64,000 bases of DNA from Vombatus ursinus (taxonomy: Eukaryota > Chordata > Mammalia > Diprotodontia > Vombatidae), in contig NW_020954611.1 of assembly GCF_900497805.2 (NCBI RefSeq), positions 5,061,968 to 5,125,967 on the forward strand, read 5' to 3'. The position numbers and the translations under genes were made by a program. This document shows positions 12,045 through 23,885 of the stretch, one piece after another. Every line of letters begins with the position of its first letter. The first letter of the stretch is position 1. Below the pieces are notes generated by a model. That model was not told where the DNA came from, made no database searches, and saw only the letters and a list, made by a program, of their open reading frames with translations.

Positions 12045-12990
12045 TATCAGCTGAGAATTCCAGAGCTCATAGGGACCTTGGAGGCCATCAGATCCATGGG
12101 ATGCCCGATCAAGAATCTTCTTTAACATTCACAAATGGTCATCTAACTGTAAACTGAAGTCTTCCAGAGAATGAAAACCTTTGCCTCCTGGGCAAGTCAA
12201 TCCTATTCTGGACAGCTCTAATTATTTGGAAGCTTTCCCTTACATCAAGTTCAAATCTGCCTTTCTAAAGTTTTCCAGAAAGGATCAAAGCAACATAGCT
12301 TTAGTTCTGGAAAAGACCTTAAAGGTTGTACAATCTTACTTGTTTATTTTATAGCTGAAAAAACTGATGAGGAAAGATGGGAAATGAGTCACTCAAGGTC
12401 CCTGAGGTAGTAAGTAGATCTGAAATCTCTAAAATCAGAGAACCCAGGTCTTCTGATTTCAAATCCAGTGTTTTCACCAGTGTGCCATGTTACCCCATAT
12501 ACTGTTTAAGACTAAGGAGGATAAAGTAAATACCTCTTCCACATGTCAACTCTTGAAATTGAAGACTAATTATTGCCCCCTCCCCCTCTGAAGTCTTTTC
12601 CAGGTTAAAAATCCTTAGTTCCTTCACCTTGGATTTAGAATGCATGGCCTCTCGACCATGCCCTATTCTGATCACCCTTATATGAGTGTTCTTCAGTTTA
12701 TTGATAGTCTTCACATATGACATCACCCAGAATTGGACACAATACTCCAGGTATGGTCCAGCCAGAGTAGAGCACAGTGAAACTATCACTTTCATCCTTC
12801 TATTTCTCTTAAGGTAGCTTAAGATTTCATTATCCTCTTTGGCTTCCATATTAAATTGTTGATTAATATTGATCTTGCAATTCACTACTCACTGTTCCCT
12901 CAAGATCTTTCTAATGACTTCTATCTACCCATGTCTCCATTCTGTGCTTATGAAATTAATATTTTTAACCTAAATGAAAAGATGGAGCAC
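12045..12990 (-). mobile_element. L3/CR1 LINE 3' region, split by a MIR
   Basis: On the minus strand, 12500-12990 reads like the L3 3' coding end and UTR (CTGGACCATACCTGGAGTA, TGTGTCCAATTCTGGG). The continuation 12045-12284 has ATAATTAGAGCTGTCC and GATGGCCTCCAAGGTCC. A MIR at 12285-12500 separates them. Confidence 0.7.
12285..12500 (-). mobile_element. MIR inserted in L3
   Basis: Antisense copy with 'tcactcaaggtccctgaggt' and 'gaacccaggtcttctgattt', ending near 'tgtgccatgttacc'. It splits the L3 at 12045-12990. Confidence 0.65.
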
Positions 12991-14159
12991 ATAAGCTCAA
13001 AGCTCCAACGTTTTGGCAGTTACAGTCTTCCTTTCCCTTTGTTATCAGAGCTTCCAGTCACATCTTGGCTTCTTATTTCACTCTGTGGCTTAAGAAATCC
13101 TCTCCATCTCTCTCAAAAATGTATCAAATACTGCCCTGATTCAATACACAAACAATATTTGTCATATTTCTTGAGTGATGATAGTGCCTTCATATCCCCA
13201 AATTCATGTCAACATCATAATTTTTACTTCATGAAGATGGTAGCTCCTACTGCTTCCTTCTACCACCTCCTATGGTCCTGGGGTATAGAACAAGTCAGAT
13301 GCTTCCTGATATATTTGGAACAGCTTCTTTGATGTGGAGTGCACTACTCATTGAGGGAGAGGTGAGTGTGTACCCCAACAACAGAACCCTTCAGCATTGA
13401 GCATCATCTCCAGATGCACACAGATACCCCAACTCGTTCACCTTTACCTTCATTTTTCTCAGTTATCTTTGGTCAGATTCACTTTGCTCATAAGGTCAAA
13501 TCCCTTCCCTGAAATGAAATTTCCAAATTATCTGTGAGTAGTACCAGTCTTCATTTATTCTTAAGACCAAGTATCCCTGTTAATAGGCAGGGAATGCAAA
13601 GAGCTGTCTGTGTTACTTGCTTCCTGTCAAAGATTCTTGTCTCTTTGAATCACTTGAAGCTTGTGGTCCTAATTCCATATCAATATTAGAAAAGAGACCA
13701 GAAGCCATAGTGGGCATATCACAATGACGTATCATGGTACAGTGCTGACCTCCCTATTCCTACCCCCACCTTCAGGAACTTGTCCAATTTCACTTAGACT
13801 ATGACCAAAGGATTGTTTAGCATTGCAGGCTGCAAGGCAAATGGCCACTTTGGCCACCTCCCTATCCAGCTCTACTCTTTGAATTGACTACCTGTGGAAA
13901 TGTGACGAATTAGTGTTTAGTAAGTGTTAGATATTTTAACTAATAAATGTGAATCATTTCGCACACACACAAAGAAAAGAAAAGAGGGCCTTATCCCAAC
14001 CTAATAACATACTGAAGAGCCCTGTGAAAAAAGCACGAGGGATCCCCAGCATCTAGCATACTGCCTTGTACACAGTCATTGTTTAATAAATGAATAATAA
14101 TTTGAATTGAACTTTATCAAGCACTGGAGGTGCTTAATAAATGCTAGTTGATCAACTGC
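12991..14159. other. No gene recognised
   Basis: Unassigned sequence. An L2-like tail (cttgtacacagtcattgttt) is possible near 14065. The longest open frame is not gene-like. Confidence 0.35.
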
Positions 14160-14500
14160 AGCACAGTGCATGGAAAGTACACTGAAGTCAGTAAATCTGA
14201 ATTCGAACTTTGCTTCTGACATTAATAATCTGTGTGACCTTCAGCGAATCATTACCTAATTTCTCTGGCCTTCAGTTTCCTCATTAATAAAATGTGGGAG
14301 TTGGACTAGATGGCCTCTAAGGTCCAGTCCAACTTTAAATCTATGAATCTATGACTTGGGTTCCAGTTCCATTCATGTTCCTTACCCTGGTGACCTTGAG
14401 TAAGTAATTCACCTCTATGGACATCAGTGACCTTAGCCACAAAATGAAGGTTTTGATTAGTTCATGTCTAAGGTGTCTAAATCCTAGGATTCAAAGTGCT
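14160..14500 (+). mobile_element. Two adjacent MIR-type SINEs
   Basis: The first (14160-14352) has 'tctgtgtgaccttcagcgaa', 'gccttcagtttcctcattaa' and 'ggactagatggcctctaagg'. The second (14353-14500) has 'ccctggtgaccttgagtaag' and is more diverged. Confidence 0.65.
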
Positions 14501-14510
14501 TTGTAAGAAG

Positions 14511-14660
14511 GTAGCTAGGTGGCATAGTGGATAGAGCACCAGCCCTGGATTCAGAAGGACCTGAGTTCAAATCTGGTCTTAGACACATAACATTTACTAA
14601 CTGTGTGACCCTGGGCAAGTCACTTAACCCCATTGCCTAGCCAAAAAAAAAAAAAAAAGA
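14511..14660 (+). mobile_element. WSINE-type marsupial SINE with poly(A)
   Basis: It has 'gtagctaggtggcatagtgg', 'gacctgagttcaaatctggt' and 'gtgaccctgggcaagtcact', ending 'cccattgcctagcc' and a run of A. It is well preserved. Confidence 0.85.
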
Positions 14661-14879
14661 AGCACTTTATATGCAGAAATTTACTCAGGATTCACACACA
14701 CACATATATACCTACAATTGCATCGCTAGCCTTATGTCTTCTCATCCAAAGGGCTCAAACATTAGGTAAAAGTGTGGTAAAAGTACTGGAGTCTATGGGT
14801 CTATTGAAAAATATACTTCTCCTATTGCATCTGTTGCTCAAATGCATGTTATGCCAGGTGAACAACCCCTGATTTGTCT

Positions 14880-15547
14880 CTAGCCTACAAATTATTTTTT
14901 TAAAGCCTAATGGATATCAACTACAAAAGTGAAGTTAATATTATGAGTATAAAGCTGTCTCTAGAATTTATGCAGGGCTTCATGACTGGCAGTTTGTAAG
15001 TCTAATGTGTGAGCTGATAAGTGCTAATTTTTATTAGACTGACGTATCCCCACAAGAATGCATAATCTCTGCAATATACTCCAATTGTCAACAACAATTC
15101 TCTTCCCACAGATGGAGCATTCTTGTCTCTGCAGACTGTTGGTACTTACATGACATGTAGGCTATAAACATAAGCACGCAGGCAAGAGATTTGAAAACCA
15201 GCTCATTCAATTCTTTGGTTGGTTATCCTCCCCATGACTCACAGCACGCATTGGTCTGTTAGCACCCATGAACACAGGGTTGGGGGAGATGGGAACTCTT
15301 TGGCACCAGTTTCTGAAATAAGGGAAAACCAGCCTTGCTCAATGAGGCACTACAAATTAAAAGGAAGATGATAGACATATGCTGTGCACATGAACATTGG
15401 ATGTCTTATTCTTTCCCATGAATGAGAATCCACATGGTTGTTTTCCTTTGAGAATATGCCTTTAAGAATAGAGGGACTAACATGATAAGTCATGTTTGTA
15501 GACTAGGGAGAAGGACTGATATTTTGGTCTCTTTAACATCACATTAA
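14880..15547. other. No gene recognised
   Basis: Unique-looking sequence before the L1 3' end; no coding signal. Confidence 0.35.
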
Positions 15548-15557
15548 ATGATGTCAA

Positions 15558-16182
15558 TAGGGAAAATTACCCACATGTACAAAAATATTTATAGCAGCTC
15601 TTTCTGTGGTAGCAAAGAATTGGAAATTGAGGGGATGCTCATCAATTGGGGAATGGCTGAACAAGTTGTGGTATATGAACATAATGGAATACTATTGTGC
15701 TATAAGAAATGATGAGCAGGTGGACTTCAGAAAAACCTGGAAAGACTTATATGGACTGATGCTGAGTGAAGTGAGCAGAACCAGGAGAACATTGTACATA
15801 GTAACAGCAACATTGTGTGATAACTAACTTTAATAGACTTAGCCCTTCTCAGCTATGCAAGGATCTAAGACATCTAAAAAGTCTCATGATGGAAAATGCT
15901 ATTCATATCCAGAGAAAGAACTATGGAGTTTGAATGCAGATCAAAGCATACTATTTGTTCTTTTTTTTTCTTCTGTTTTGTTTTGTTTCTTCTTTCTTGT
16001 AGTTCCTCCTATTGGTTCCAATTCTTACTTACAACTGACTAATGTGAAAATATGTTTAATAGAAATGCATATGTAGAGCCTATACTAGATTGCACACCAC
16101 CTTGGGGAGGGAGGGGGAGAAAAATTTAAAACCCAAAAGCTTATGGAAGTGATTGTTGAAAACTAAAAATAATTAAAAAAAC
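15558..16182 (+). mobile_element. L1 3' end: ORF2 C-terminus and 3' UTR, 5'-truncated
   Basis: The plus-strand frame at 15606-15827 reads VAKNWKLRGCSSIGEWLNKL and then WYMNIMEYYCAIRNDEQVDF, the well-known C-terminal end of L1 ORF2p. It is followed by a 3' UTR with a G-rich block near 16100 and an A-rich end. Imperfect flanking repeats (about 13 of 17 bases, near 15548 and 16183) may be the target duplication. This is one of the better preserved L1 pieces in the window. Confidence 0.85.
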
Positions 16183-16479
16183 AAATGACATTAATGGGGA
16201 TGCTGATCAATTGTGCAACAATTAGCCATAAACATGGGGCTAGGGGTGGGCATGGGAAAATCAATACCTGTGTACTTGATTCACTGGCCTTGTTTAGACA
16301 TAGGTATAGTCTCACACCTGAGTAATTGATGAGAAGAGCATGAGAGGTATGAGTTAGATGTGAGTTAGACAAGAGAGGTATTAGAGGTATGAGAGGTATC
16401 TTTCAGCTGTGATGTTAAGAATATTTTGTAATCAGGCTAATTAGAAGTGTTGAATTTGATGTGGAATCATTGGAGGTCC

Positions 16480-17190
16480 CTTGGTGAAAGGCATGCCATT
16501 CTCTCTTATCTCCTATCCACCTTTAATACCACTGCAAGAATTCCTCTTCTTTAGAGATTTTCAGTGTTTCACTCTTATCCTCCAAGTAAAGTTCAGATTC
16601 CTCTGCCTGGCATTCCAAGTCTTTAACAATTTTTCCCTCACGGATTTATTGTCTATCGATACCCTCCATGGCTCTCCTCTGTCCTCAAACATGCCTTGCT
16701 TTTGCTCCCTATTTTCACAGATTTAGTGTTGGGAGGTTCTTCAGAGGCCATCTAGTCTAACCTGTATCAAACCAAGTATCCTTTCTCCATCCTTGTTAAC
16801 CTGTGGATTTCCTTTAAACCCCGACTCAAGAGCCCTCTCTTCTGTGAAGTTTTCTCTGAATCTCCCTAACTGGTATGGACACCCCCTCCTTTAATCTCAC
16901 ATAGCAATCTGCTTTATAACCAATCATCTAATGTACTTTAAAGTAATAGTGTGTTTATAGCTATCTCTGTTAGTGCCTTATGCCCACTCCAATAAGCTGA
17001 CTCCTTTGTATTCCCAGCATTTAGCATAGTGTCTGGCACATGGTAGTCATTTAGTGTTTACTGATTGACTGTAAACACCAAAAGGGACAGTGCCTGCTTT
17101 ATCTAAACAAAGTGCCTGCTTTATCTAGAGCCTGTCACAGGGTTTTGGATATAGAAAGTACTTAATAAATATTTTTTTGGATGGATTAAT
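16480..17190 (+). mobile_element. L2 3' region
   Basis: The plus-strand sequence runs through L2 wording to its 3' end ('ctcttctgtgaagttttc', 'cccagcatttagcatagtg', 'cttaataaat'). A short MIR-like stretch lies near 16735-16780. A 17-base unit around 'agtgcctgctttatcta' is repeated in tandem near 17090-17130. Confidence 0.65.
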
Positions 17191-17194
17191 TGAA

Positions 17195-17639
17195 CAAAGG
17201 TTACAAAGAGATGACTTAGCAAGTTACCCTTAAGGAGAGATAAGATGCAGTATGTACCAGGCAAGTAAAAATCCTATTTCTACTTTGATGACCACCTCTT
17301 TTCAGATCCCAATACAGATAGCCCAAGAGCCCCAGACAGAGCATCATCACCTCACCCCCTGCTCAGACCAAAGATCCTGCAGCCAGCCCACGGAGCCATC
17401 ATACAGGGAGTCAACCCTTGTGGAGATGCCTGGTAACTGCTTCTGCAGGTCCTTCAACCTCTACCTCCTCAGTAGCCACAGCTCCTGAAGACATGGAAAA
17501 GAAAATTTTCATCACAAAAATCCTTGGAATCGTTAAATGACTCAACATTGGAAATAGATATGTTTTTATCAGTGGAAATAGCGTTAGAGAGCATGCATTA
17601 CCACATACTTTGCCAAATCAAAGATTTTATATTTGAATC
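17195..17639. other. No gene recognised; short C-rich block
   Basis: Around 17290-17490 the sequence is more C-rich and has a 78-codon open frame (17252-17488). It has no familiar domain and no splice or promoter context, so it is left uncalled. Confidence 0.3.
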
Positions 17640-18530
17640 TGGAAGTGAAAGGGATCCACTGGAGTTTATTGAAGAAGGGAGTGATATGATCAGATCTATG
17701 TTTTAAACAGATCGATTAGACAGAAGAGTAGAGGATGGACTAGAGTGGGGAGAGACTTAAGGCAAGAGAACCAACCAGAAGCCAGCCTTTGCAATGTCCA
17801 GGGGTGAAATGATGAGGGTCAGCATCAAGGTGTGCCAACATCTGAGGATAGAAGGGGGCATATATGAAAGGTATTATAAAGGTAAAATTGTTAGCACCCT
17901 CAATACTAATAGGCAAGTTTGGAGTGGGAGGATGGATATTTTGGGGGAAAATCAGTTCTGTTTTGGACATGTTGAATTTGAGATTCTACAGACATCCTAT
18001 TTGAGATGTCCAATAGATAGTTGGAAATGTGAGTCCGGAGATTTAGAGAAAATTAAGGTTAAACAAATCTGGGAATTATCAGCACAGTGATGATAATTTC
18101 AAGAGGATTGATGCTCACCAAGAAAAAGAATGTAGAGGAAGAAGAAGTTCCAGGACAGAGCCTTGGGGTCACACTCAATGTTAATAAGTAAGACCTAGAG
18201 AAGGATCCAGTCAAAGAAGGTGGAAAGGTGTGGATAGAGAGGTAGGAGGAGTACTGGGATAGGGCAAGATTGTGAAAACCTAGACTGAAGAGAGAATCAA
18301 GGAGAAGAGGGTGATCAGTGGTGTAAAGGGCAGAGAAGTCAAAAAGAAAAGGTCATTCAATTTGACAATTAAGAGAGATCACTGGTAACTTTGGAGAGAA
18401 CAGTTCTGTTTGAATGAGAAAGTCAGAGGCCAGATTACAAAGAATGAAGAAGAGGGTTACAGGAAAGGAAGTGGAGGCAGCAATTGTAAGTGTCCTTTGC
18501 AAGGAATTAAGCCACAAAAAAGAGGAAAGA
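17640..18530 (-). mobile_element. L2 LINE, reverse-transcriptase region
   Basis: In antisense it carries the L2 order: 'caagccttggggtc'-type PQG motif near 18155, 'aatttgagattctacagac', 'agtttatagagag' and 'atcactggtaactttggaga'. It lies back to back with a plus-strand L2 starting at about 18545. The frame is broken. Confidence 0.7.
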
Positions 18531-18739
18531 TAGGGTACATTTTCCCTTTCCTATACTCAAGTCTCAGATGAAGTGTTGTCTTTTCTCTTTGCTAAGGCCA
18601 ACTCCTATAATGCATCATTGATCATACCTCCCTAACTTCTCCAGCAAATGACCTCACTGACATTGCCACTGTCACTTATCTCCCATGTCTCCTTATCTAT
18701 TGGCTCCTTCCCTGCTACCTAAAATATGTACATATCTTA

Positions 18740-19286
18740 TTGTGTTGTAAGGGGTGTTCATGATGAGTAGCATCTTTGCTATCAGGACTTGCTGAGTCCT
18801 TTTCAGGGCTGCTCATCCACCTTTGGTGTCCATCTGATTTGCTTGTGGCTCCAAAAGGCTGTAGCATGTGCAATGGTCACACCCTAGTAAAATTGTTTTG
18901 GCATATGGGCAAAACCAGGTTGAAGGTAACCAATGGGCCTCAAATCCATTGGTGAGGTAGGGGGACATCTACCCCAAGCATGGGAAGACTTTCCCCAGTG
19001 GAATGGCTGGATGAGAATAATTTGTTCTAACAGCCATGAAGGTGGCTGAAGAATGAAGGCTTTGTGGAGCACTTAGAGTTTGGTCAGACATCAAATGTAC
19101 ACCAAGGTCATTCATTGCATCCCAGGCCATTGATGGTCACACTGACTTTTGCCCTGCCACTGGACTTTAATGACTCTGGAAGAGAGAGTAAGGCTGATGA
19201 TATGCCTCACTCTAATCCAGTTCATGCACAAGTCAAGACATCATCCCATGATGTCATTAGCCCTCTTTGAAAATGAAGGACAAACA
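18740..19286 (+). mobile_element. RTE-related SINE/LINE copy with 10-bp target duplication
   Basis: A 547-bp unit ends 'gatgtcattagccctctttg' then 'aaaatgaaggacaaacaac'. It is flanked by direct repeats acatatctta at 18730-18739 and 19287-19296 and inserted in an L2. Two further copies are at 21875-22300 and 22951-23365. I recall this 3' end from marsupial RTE-mobilised SINEs; that assignment is not certain. Confidence 0.65.
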
Positions 19287-19499
19287 ACATATCTTACTCA
19301 TCCTTAAAAATATATATATCACACTTGATCCAACCATCCCCTCTAGTTATCAGCCCATTTCTCTTTCTCTGTTAAATTGCTAGAAAAGTTATGTACATTC
19401 AACACCTCCACTTTCTTCCCTCTCACTTATTCCCAAATTCTTTATAGTGTGGCTTCAGATCTTAACATTCAACTGATACTAACCTTTCCAAAGATACCA

Positions 19500-19757
19500 A
19501 TGGGCAGCTGGGTGGTGCAGTGGATAGAGTACCAGGCTTGGAGTCAGGAAAACTTGAGTTCAAATCCTACCTCAGATGCTTACTAGCTGTGTGACTTTGG
19601 CCAAGTTACTTAACTTCTGTTTGCCCCACTTTCCTTATCTGTAAAATAGGGATTATAATAACACCTACCTCCCAGAGTTGTTGTGAGAATCAAATGAGAT
19701 GATAATTGCAAAGTGCTTAGCATAGTGCCTGATGAGTAGTGAGTGCTACATAAATGT
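19500..19757 (+). mobile_element. CORE-SINE (THER1/MIR_Mars type)
   Basis: It has 'tgggcagctgggtggtgcag', 'ttgagttcaaatcctacctc', 'cttatctgtaaaataggga' and 'gcaaagtgcttagcatagtg'. It is inserted in the L2 at 18545-20310. Confidence 0.75.
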
Positions 19758-19777
19758 TAAATATCAATATCTCTTGC

Positions 19778-20002
19778 AGCAGCTAGATGGCACAGTAAAT
19801 AGAATGTCCAGCCTGGAGTTAGGAAGACTAGAGTTCAAATCTGACTTTCTAGCTGTGTGACCCTAGGCAAGTCACTTAAACCTATTTGCCTCAGTTTCCT
19901 CATTTGTAAAATGAGCTTGAGAAGGAAATGGGAAACCACTAGAGTATCTTTGCCAAAAAGAGTCAGACATAACTGAAAAAAAATGACTAAACAACAATCA
20001 GT
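19778..20002 (+). mobile_element. SINE1/MAR1-type SINE
   Basis: It has 'gcagctagatggcacagtaa', 'gtgaccctaggcaagtcact', 'aaaatgagcttgagaaggaa' and 'aagagtcagacataactgaa'. It is inserted in the same L2. Confidence 0.75.
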
Positions 20003-20439
20003 ATCTCTTAGCTACCAAACTAAGGGGCATTTCTCAACCCTCATCTTTTTTAACTTCTCGGCAACATTGGACACTATTGGTCACCCTCTTCTACAGGATA
20101 TTTCTCCTGTATGATCACTCCTTCTCAAACACCTTTGCTAGTTTTTCATCCTTGTCATGTCCAGTAACCACGGGTGTCATCCAAGGATCTATTCTGTCCT
20201 TTTTTTTGTCCTACTTCATGATCTCATCAGCTCCCATGTGTTAGATAATCATTTCTATGCAGATAATTCCCAAATCCTTATATCTAGGACTCATTTCTTA
20301 TGAGCTATCTATCTATGTATTTATGATTTATTTTCTTTCTAGATCCATTTTTTTCTTCAAGAAAAATGCATGTTATACACACACATATATGCATAATATA
20401 CACACATATATGTAAAAATAAGATAGCTAATAGCTACCT

Positions 20440-20715
20440 TGCTAGATATGATAGATAATAGATGACAGATAGATATGATATATAATAGATATGACAGGTA
20501 GATAATAGATAACAGTAATTAATAGATATATAATAGAAATATGATAGATAACTAGATATGACAGATAATAGAGAAAGAGGTGGATCGATAGATAAATGAT
20601 GGATAGATGGATGGAGGGATAAATATTAGATAGATGATAAGCAGATGACCATATAGATAGATTATAGATACATGTATAGATAGATGAATAGAGTGATGAT
20701 AGACAGACAGACAAA
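20440..20715. repeat. Degenerate (GATA)n microsatellite
   Basis: GATA/GACA/GATG units run over about 275 bases, with variants such as gacagataatag. They are stop-poor in one antisense frame, which produces a spurious open frame. Confidence 0.9.
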
Positions 20716-21369
20716 CGTATTATTGGAGGGGTAGCCATTTGGATCTGTGATATCATGAGTATAAGGAACTCCTGCTGAGGAAGCTTCCCACATCCACTGA
20801 CTACTTGGTGCCACCAGTTTTTTGTTTTTTTTTTAAGAATTATACAGGACACCAAGAGGGAAAATGACTTGCCTTTGATAGGTAGTATGTGTGTGTGTGT
20901 GTGAGTGTGTGTCCAAATAAGAACTACACCCTAAATCCCCCCTGACTCTATCCACTGTGCCATGCAGCTTCCTGGTGATTAATATTATTACTGTGGAATT
21001 AATCACACTGAAGATTTCCCAGGAAATGAGAATTGAATAACACAAAGTTATGGCATTCATGATGCTTCCTGGTCTGCATATTGGAGAATCTGTACACCTG
21101 CTTTAAAATTCTTAATAAGAAATATTACTGAGTCACATGGTAATTCATACCCAAACGTACCAGGCATGGAATAACAGATGTAGAAAGCCCCAAACATGCA
21201 GGGAATTTTGTTCATCTCGGACATGGGTGATGAGGCAAATATTTTAAAAATAAAGCTGGCAATGATTTAATAATAAGCATATTCTTTTTAGTCAACATTA
21301 AACTCATCTCTTAGTTTCCGGAAATTCTGAAGCATAACAAAATGGAAAGGTATGGATTTGAGACAAAAA

Positions 21370-21850
21370 GGGTGGCATAGTTGATAGCATAGTGGATTCA
21401 TGGAGATCAGGGTTAAAATCTAGTTTCAAATACTTTTGAGTTATATGGGCCTGGGGTAGTCACAACATTGAGTAAAGTCTAGGTGACTAAACTCACTAAA
21501 AAACGAAGAGGAGCAGATCTATTTTAGAAGAAAAATTTTCTACAAATCCTGAAATAGAAAAGTTTTAAGTTCAAAATAGTGGAAAAGGTACTTAGATTTG
21601 GGCTTACAGAACCTAGATTAAAATCCTGACTGTTGTTTACTACCTATATGCTTTCGGGGAAGTCACTTCACCTATCCTGGTTTTTCATCTGTAGAATGAA
21701 TGGGTTAGATAAGAAAACTTCTAGCGTCCCTTTTAGTTTTAAATCTATGATCCTATGACCTTTCTGAATATCAGTTTACGAGTCTATAGAATGGAGGAGA
21801 GGAGAATAATAACTCATATCTACAGGGCTGTTATGAAGGTCAAATGACTA
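21370..21850 (+). mobile_element. Two diverged MIR/MAR-type SINEs
   Basis: 21370-21500 is a weak copy (gatagcatagtggattcatg). 21580-21850 has 'acctagattaaaatcctgac', 'ggggaagtcacttcacctat' and a THER1-like 3' part (ctgttatgaaggtcaaatga). Confidence 0.5.
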
Positions 21851-21874
21851 TCAGTGGCCCAGGATACAGTGGAT

Positions 21875-22300
21875 GATCTTGTTGTTTTAGATATCTGACC
21901 AAGCTCTACATGTTTTAGCCCTCTTCATGGCTCTTGGAACAAATTGGTGTCATCTGTCCATTCTGCTGGGGGAAATCTTCGCATGCTTGAGGTAGACATC
22001 ACCTTAACTCACTGACAAGTTTAAGGCCTGTTGGTTACCCTCAACCTGAGTTAGCTGTCTACTGAGATGGTTTTACCAGGGACTACTGCTACTACATGCT
22101 ACTGAGCATGCTACAGCTTATTGGAGTCAATTGTCTTGACTTTAGTTTTGCCACTGGAGTTGGATGACTCTGGAAGAGAGAGTGAGACTGATGACTTTCT
22201 ACAACTCTGCCTCACTTAAATCCAATTCACACACAAGTCAAGACATCACCCCGTGATATCATTGGTCCTCTTCAAAAACAAAGGAGGAACGAAAACAACA
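21875..22300 (+). mobile_element. RTE-related SINE/LINE copy
   Basis: It shares the 3' half of 18740-19286: 'gactctggaagagagagt', 'gatgactttctacaactctg', 'aagtcaagacatcacccc' and 'cattggtcctcttcaaaaac'. The 5' part is more diverged. Confidence 0.6.
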
Positions 22301-22789
22301 GGATCAAATGAGATAATTCATATAGCTCACTATACAGATATCAGCTATTACTGTTATTATTAAGCTTTATTTTATTAAACATTCAAAAAAGTCCCTTATT
22401 CATCATGGTACCCATGCTAAATTGTTCAACTGAAAGACTGCTTAACACATCATAGATGCTTAATTCAGTTTGTTGAAATGAATGGAATTGAGGAGATGAA
22501 AAGAATGCATATGCTTTATCATTTGTTCCTTTCTACTTTAAAGAAAAAAAAAACAAGAAAAAAACTGCAAGCTTGGAGATGCCAAGTGCAATTGTGTATT
22601 GTAGAAGTTTCTCCTTTCTTGACTCTGATACTTTGTATAAGACTCTCTCCTAGACTGGGGATATGTCCTCCTTTTCATCCTTTAAACTCCCTCGAAGGAA
22701 ACTTGCGGATGAAAAAACGTTATCACCTGGTGGTTAACCTTCCAGTGTTAAACCTTTGTGAACTTAGAACATGGATTATAGATTTAGAA

Positions 22790-22950
22790 TTGGAGAAGAT
22801 CTTAGAGGCCATTGATTCCAACCTCCCTCATTTTTATGGATGAAGAAACTGAGGGAGAGATGGTTAAGTGATTTGTCCCGGATCACATAGTCTGAAATGT
22901 GATTGGAATCCAGGTCTTCCAGACTTCAAGGTGAGTGCCTTCTCTACTAC
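22790..22950 (-). mobile_element. MIR-type SINE
   Basis: Antisense 'tggatgaagaaactgaggga', 'tccaggtcttccagacttca' and 'tcttagaggccattgattcc'. Confidence 0.7.
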
Positions 22951-23365
22951 ATTTTGATAAAGCTGGTTCTTGGATAATGGACATCCAGGCATGAACTGTT
23001 GCAGGACTATATTCAACACCTTTCCATCTTGGTAGATAGAAGACTTCTTGTGAAGACTTCCAGCAGAAAAAATAATGGATGAAAACAATTTGTTTCAAAG
23101 GGCATAGAGGTGGCTGAAGTAGGTGCTGTGGAGCTCTTAGAACTTGGCCAGACATCTAAGATGACAACATCATTCACTGCATCCTGGTTTATTGCCAGTC
23201 ATCTTGACTTTTTTTTTTTTACCACTGCACTTCAATGAGTCTGGAAGAGAGAATGAGGCTGATGACTTTGTACAACTCTGCCTCACTCTAATCCAGTTCA
23301 CACATGAGTCAAGACATCACCCCATGATGTTATTGGTCCTCTTTGAAAACAAAGGAGAATAACAT
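22951..23365 (+). mobile_element. RTE-related SINE/LINE copy
   Basis: Third member of the family at 18740-19286, with 'gcatagaggtggctgaagta', 'gagtctggaagagagaatga', 'gacatcaccccatgatgtta' and 'ttggtcctctttgaaaacaa'. Confidence 0.6.
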
Positions 23366-23464
23366 GTTGGTAGAACCCAACAGAGCATGCATCCTTCTGG
23401 CCATGGCTTTACAGAACATATGGTTATTTCAATAGCACTACAAAATGTGAATAATGACAACCAT

Positions 23465-23885
23465 TCAGATAGTGGATATAGAGCTGTTCTTGAAGCCAGG
23501 AAGTCGTGAGTTAAAGTCAGGTCAGTATCCTGATGCAGGCTGGCTTTGTAACCCTGGGCAAGTGACTTAACTTCTCAGCCTTCTAGGCCAGGGGTTTCAA
23601 ACTCAAAGAAAAATAAATTCCTGCAGGCTGCATATCAACTTGGAAATTGAGAAATTCACATTATATGTGTTATATTATATTTTTATTTAGTCTTGTTAAA
23701 CATTTCCCAATTTCATTTTAATCTCATTTGGCTGCACTTGAGAGTTTCGCTACTCACCCATAAGCCTCTACTTTGACATCTCTCCTCTAGGCAACTCTCC
23801 AAGACTTTCAGTTGTAGAGAAGGTGTTGGCCTGCACTAGTAGAGTATTCTAATGAAATCACAGGTGTAGTCCCTATCTCTATCAC
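23465..23885 (+). mobile_element. MAR-type SINE split by a hAT-like element
   Basis: The left part is 23465-23588 (aaccctgggcaagtgactta). The right part is 23793-23885 (aactctccaagactttcagt, caatgaaatcac-type tail). The hAT-like element lies between. Confidence 0.7.
23589..23784 (+). mobile_element. hAT-like non-autonomous DNA transposon with 8-bp target duplication
   Basis: It starts CAGGGGTTTCAAACTC and ends with a matching inverted terminus (ctttgacatctctc). It is flanked by ttctaggc (23581-23588) and ctctaggc (23785-23792), 7 of 8 identical. It splits a MAR-type SINE. Related copies are at 50771-50990 and 61916-62085. Confidence 0.7.

Larger units (their letters stand above)
18545..20310 (+). 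mobile_element. L2 LINE, plus strand, split by three later insertions
   Basis: L2 text occurs at 18545-18739, 19287-19499 and 20010-20310. Telling phrases are 'ccttatctattggctcctt', 'ttaacttctcggcaacattg', 'tggtcaccctcttctac' and 'tcatcagctcccatg'. The gaps are filled by an RTE-like element (18740-19286) and two SINEs (19500-20002). Confidence 0.75.

Noticed and set aside
12856-13332. 158-codon open frame on the plus strand
   Set aside because: It overlaps antisense L3 sequence, has no recognisable domain and a composition like random AT-rich DNA.
17252-17488. 78-codon open frame with a C-rich codon bias
   Set aside because: No domain, no splice sites in phase and no supporting context; kept only as an unassigned block.
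20442-20855. 137-codon open frame rich in Ile/Tyr/Ser
   Set aside because: It is a translation of the GATA microsatellite.
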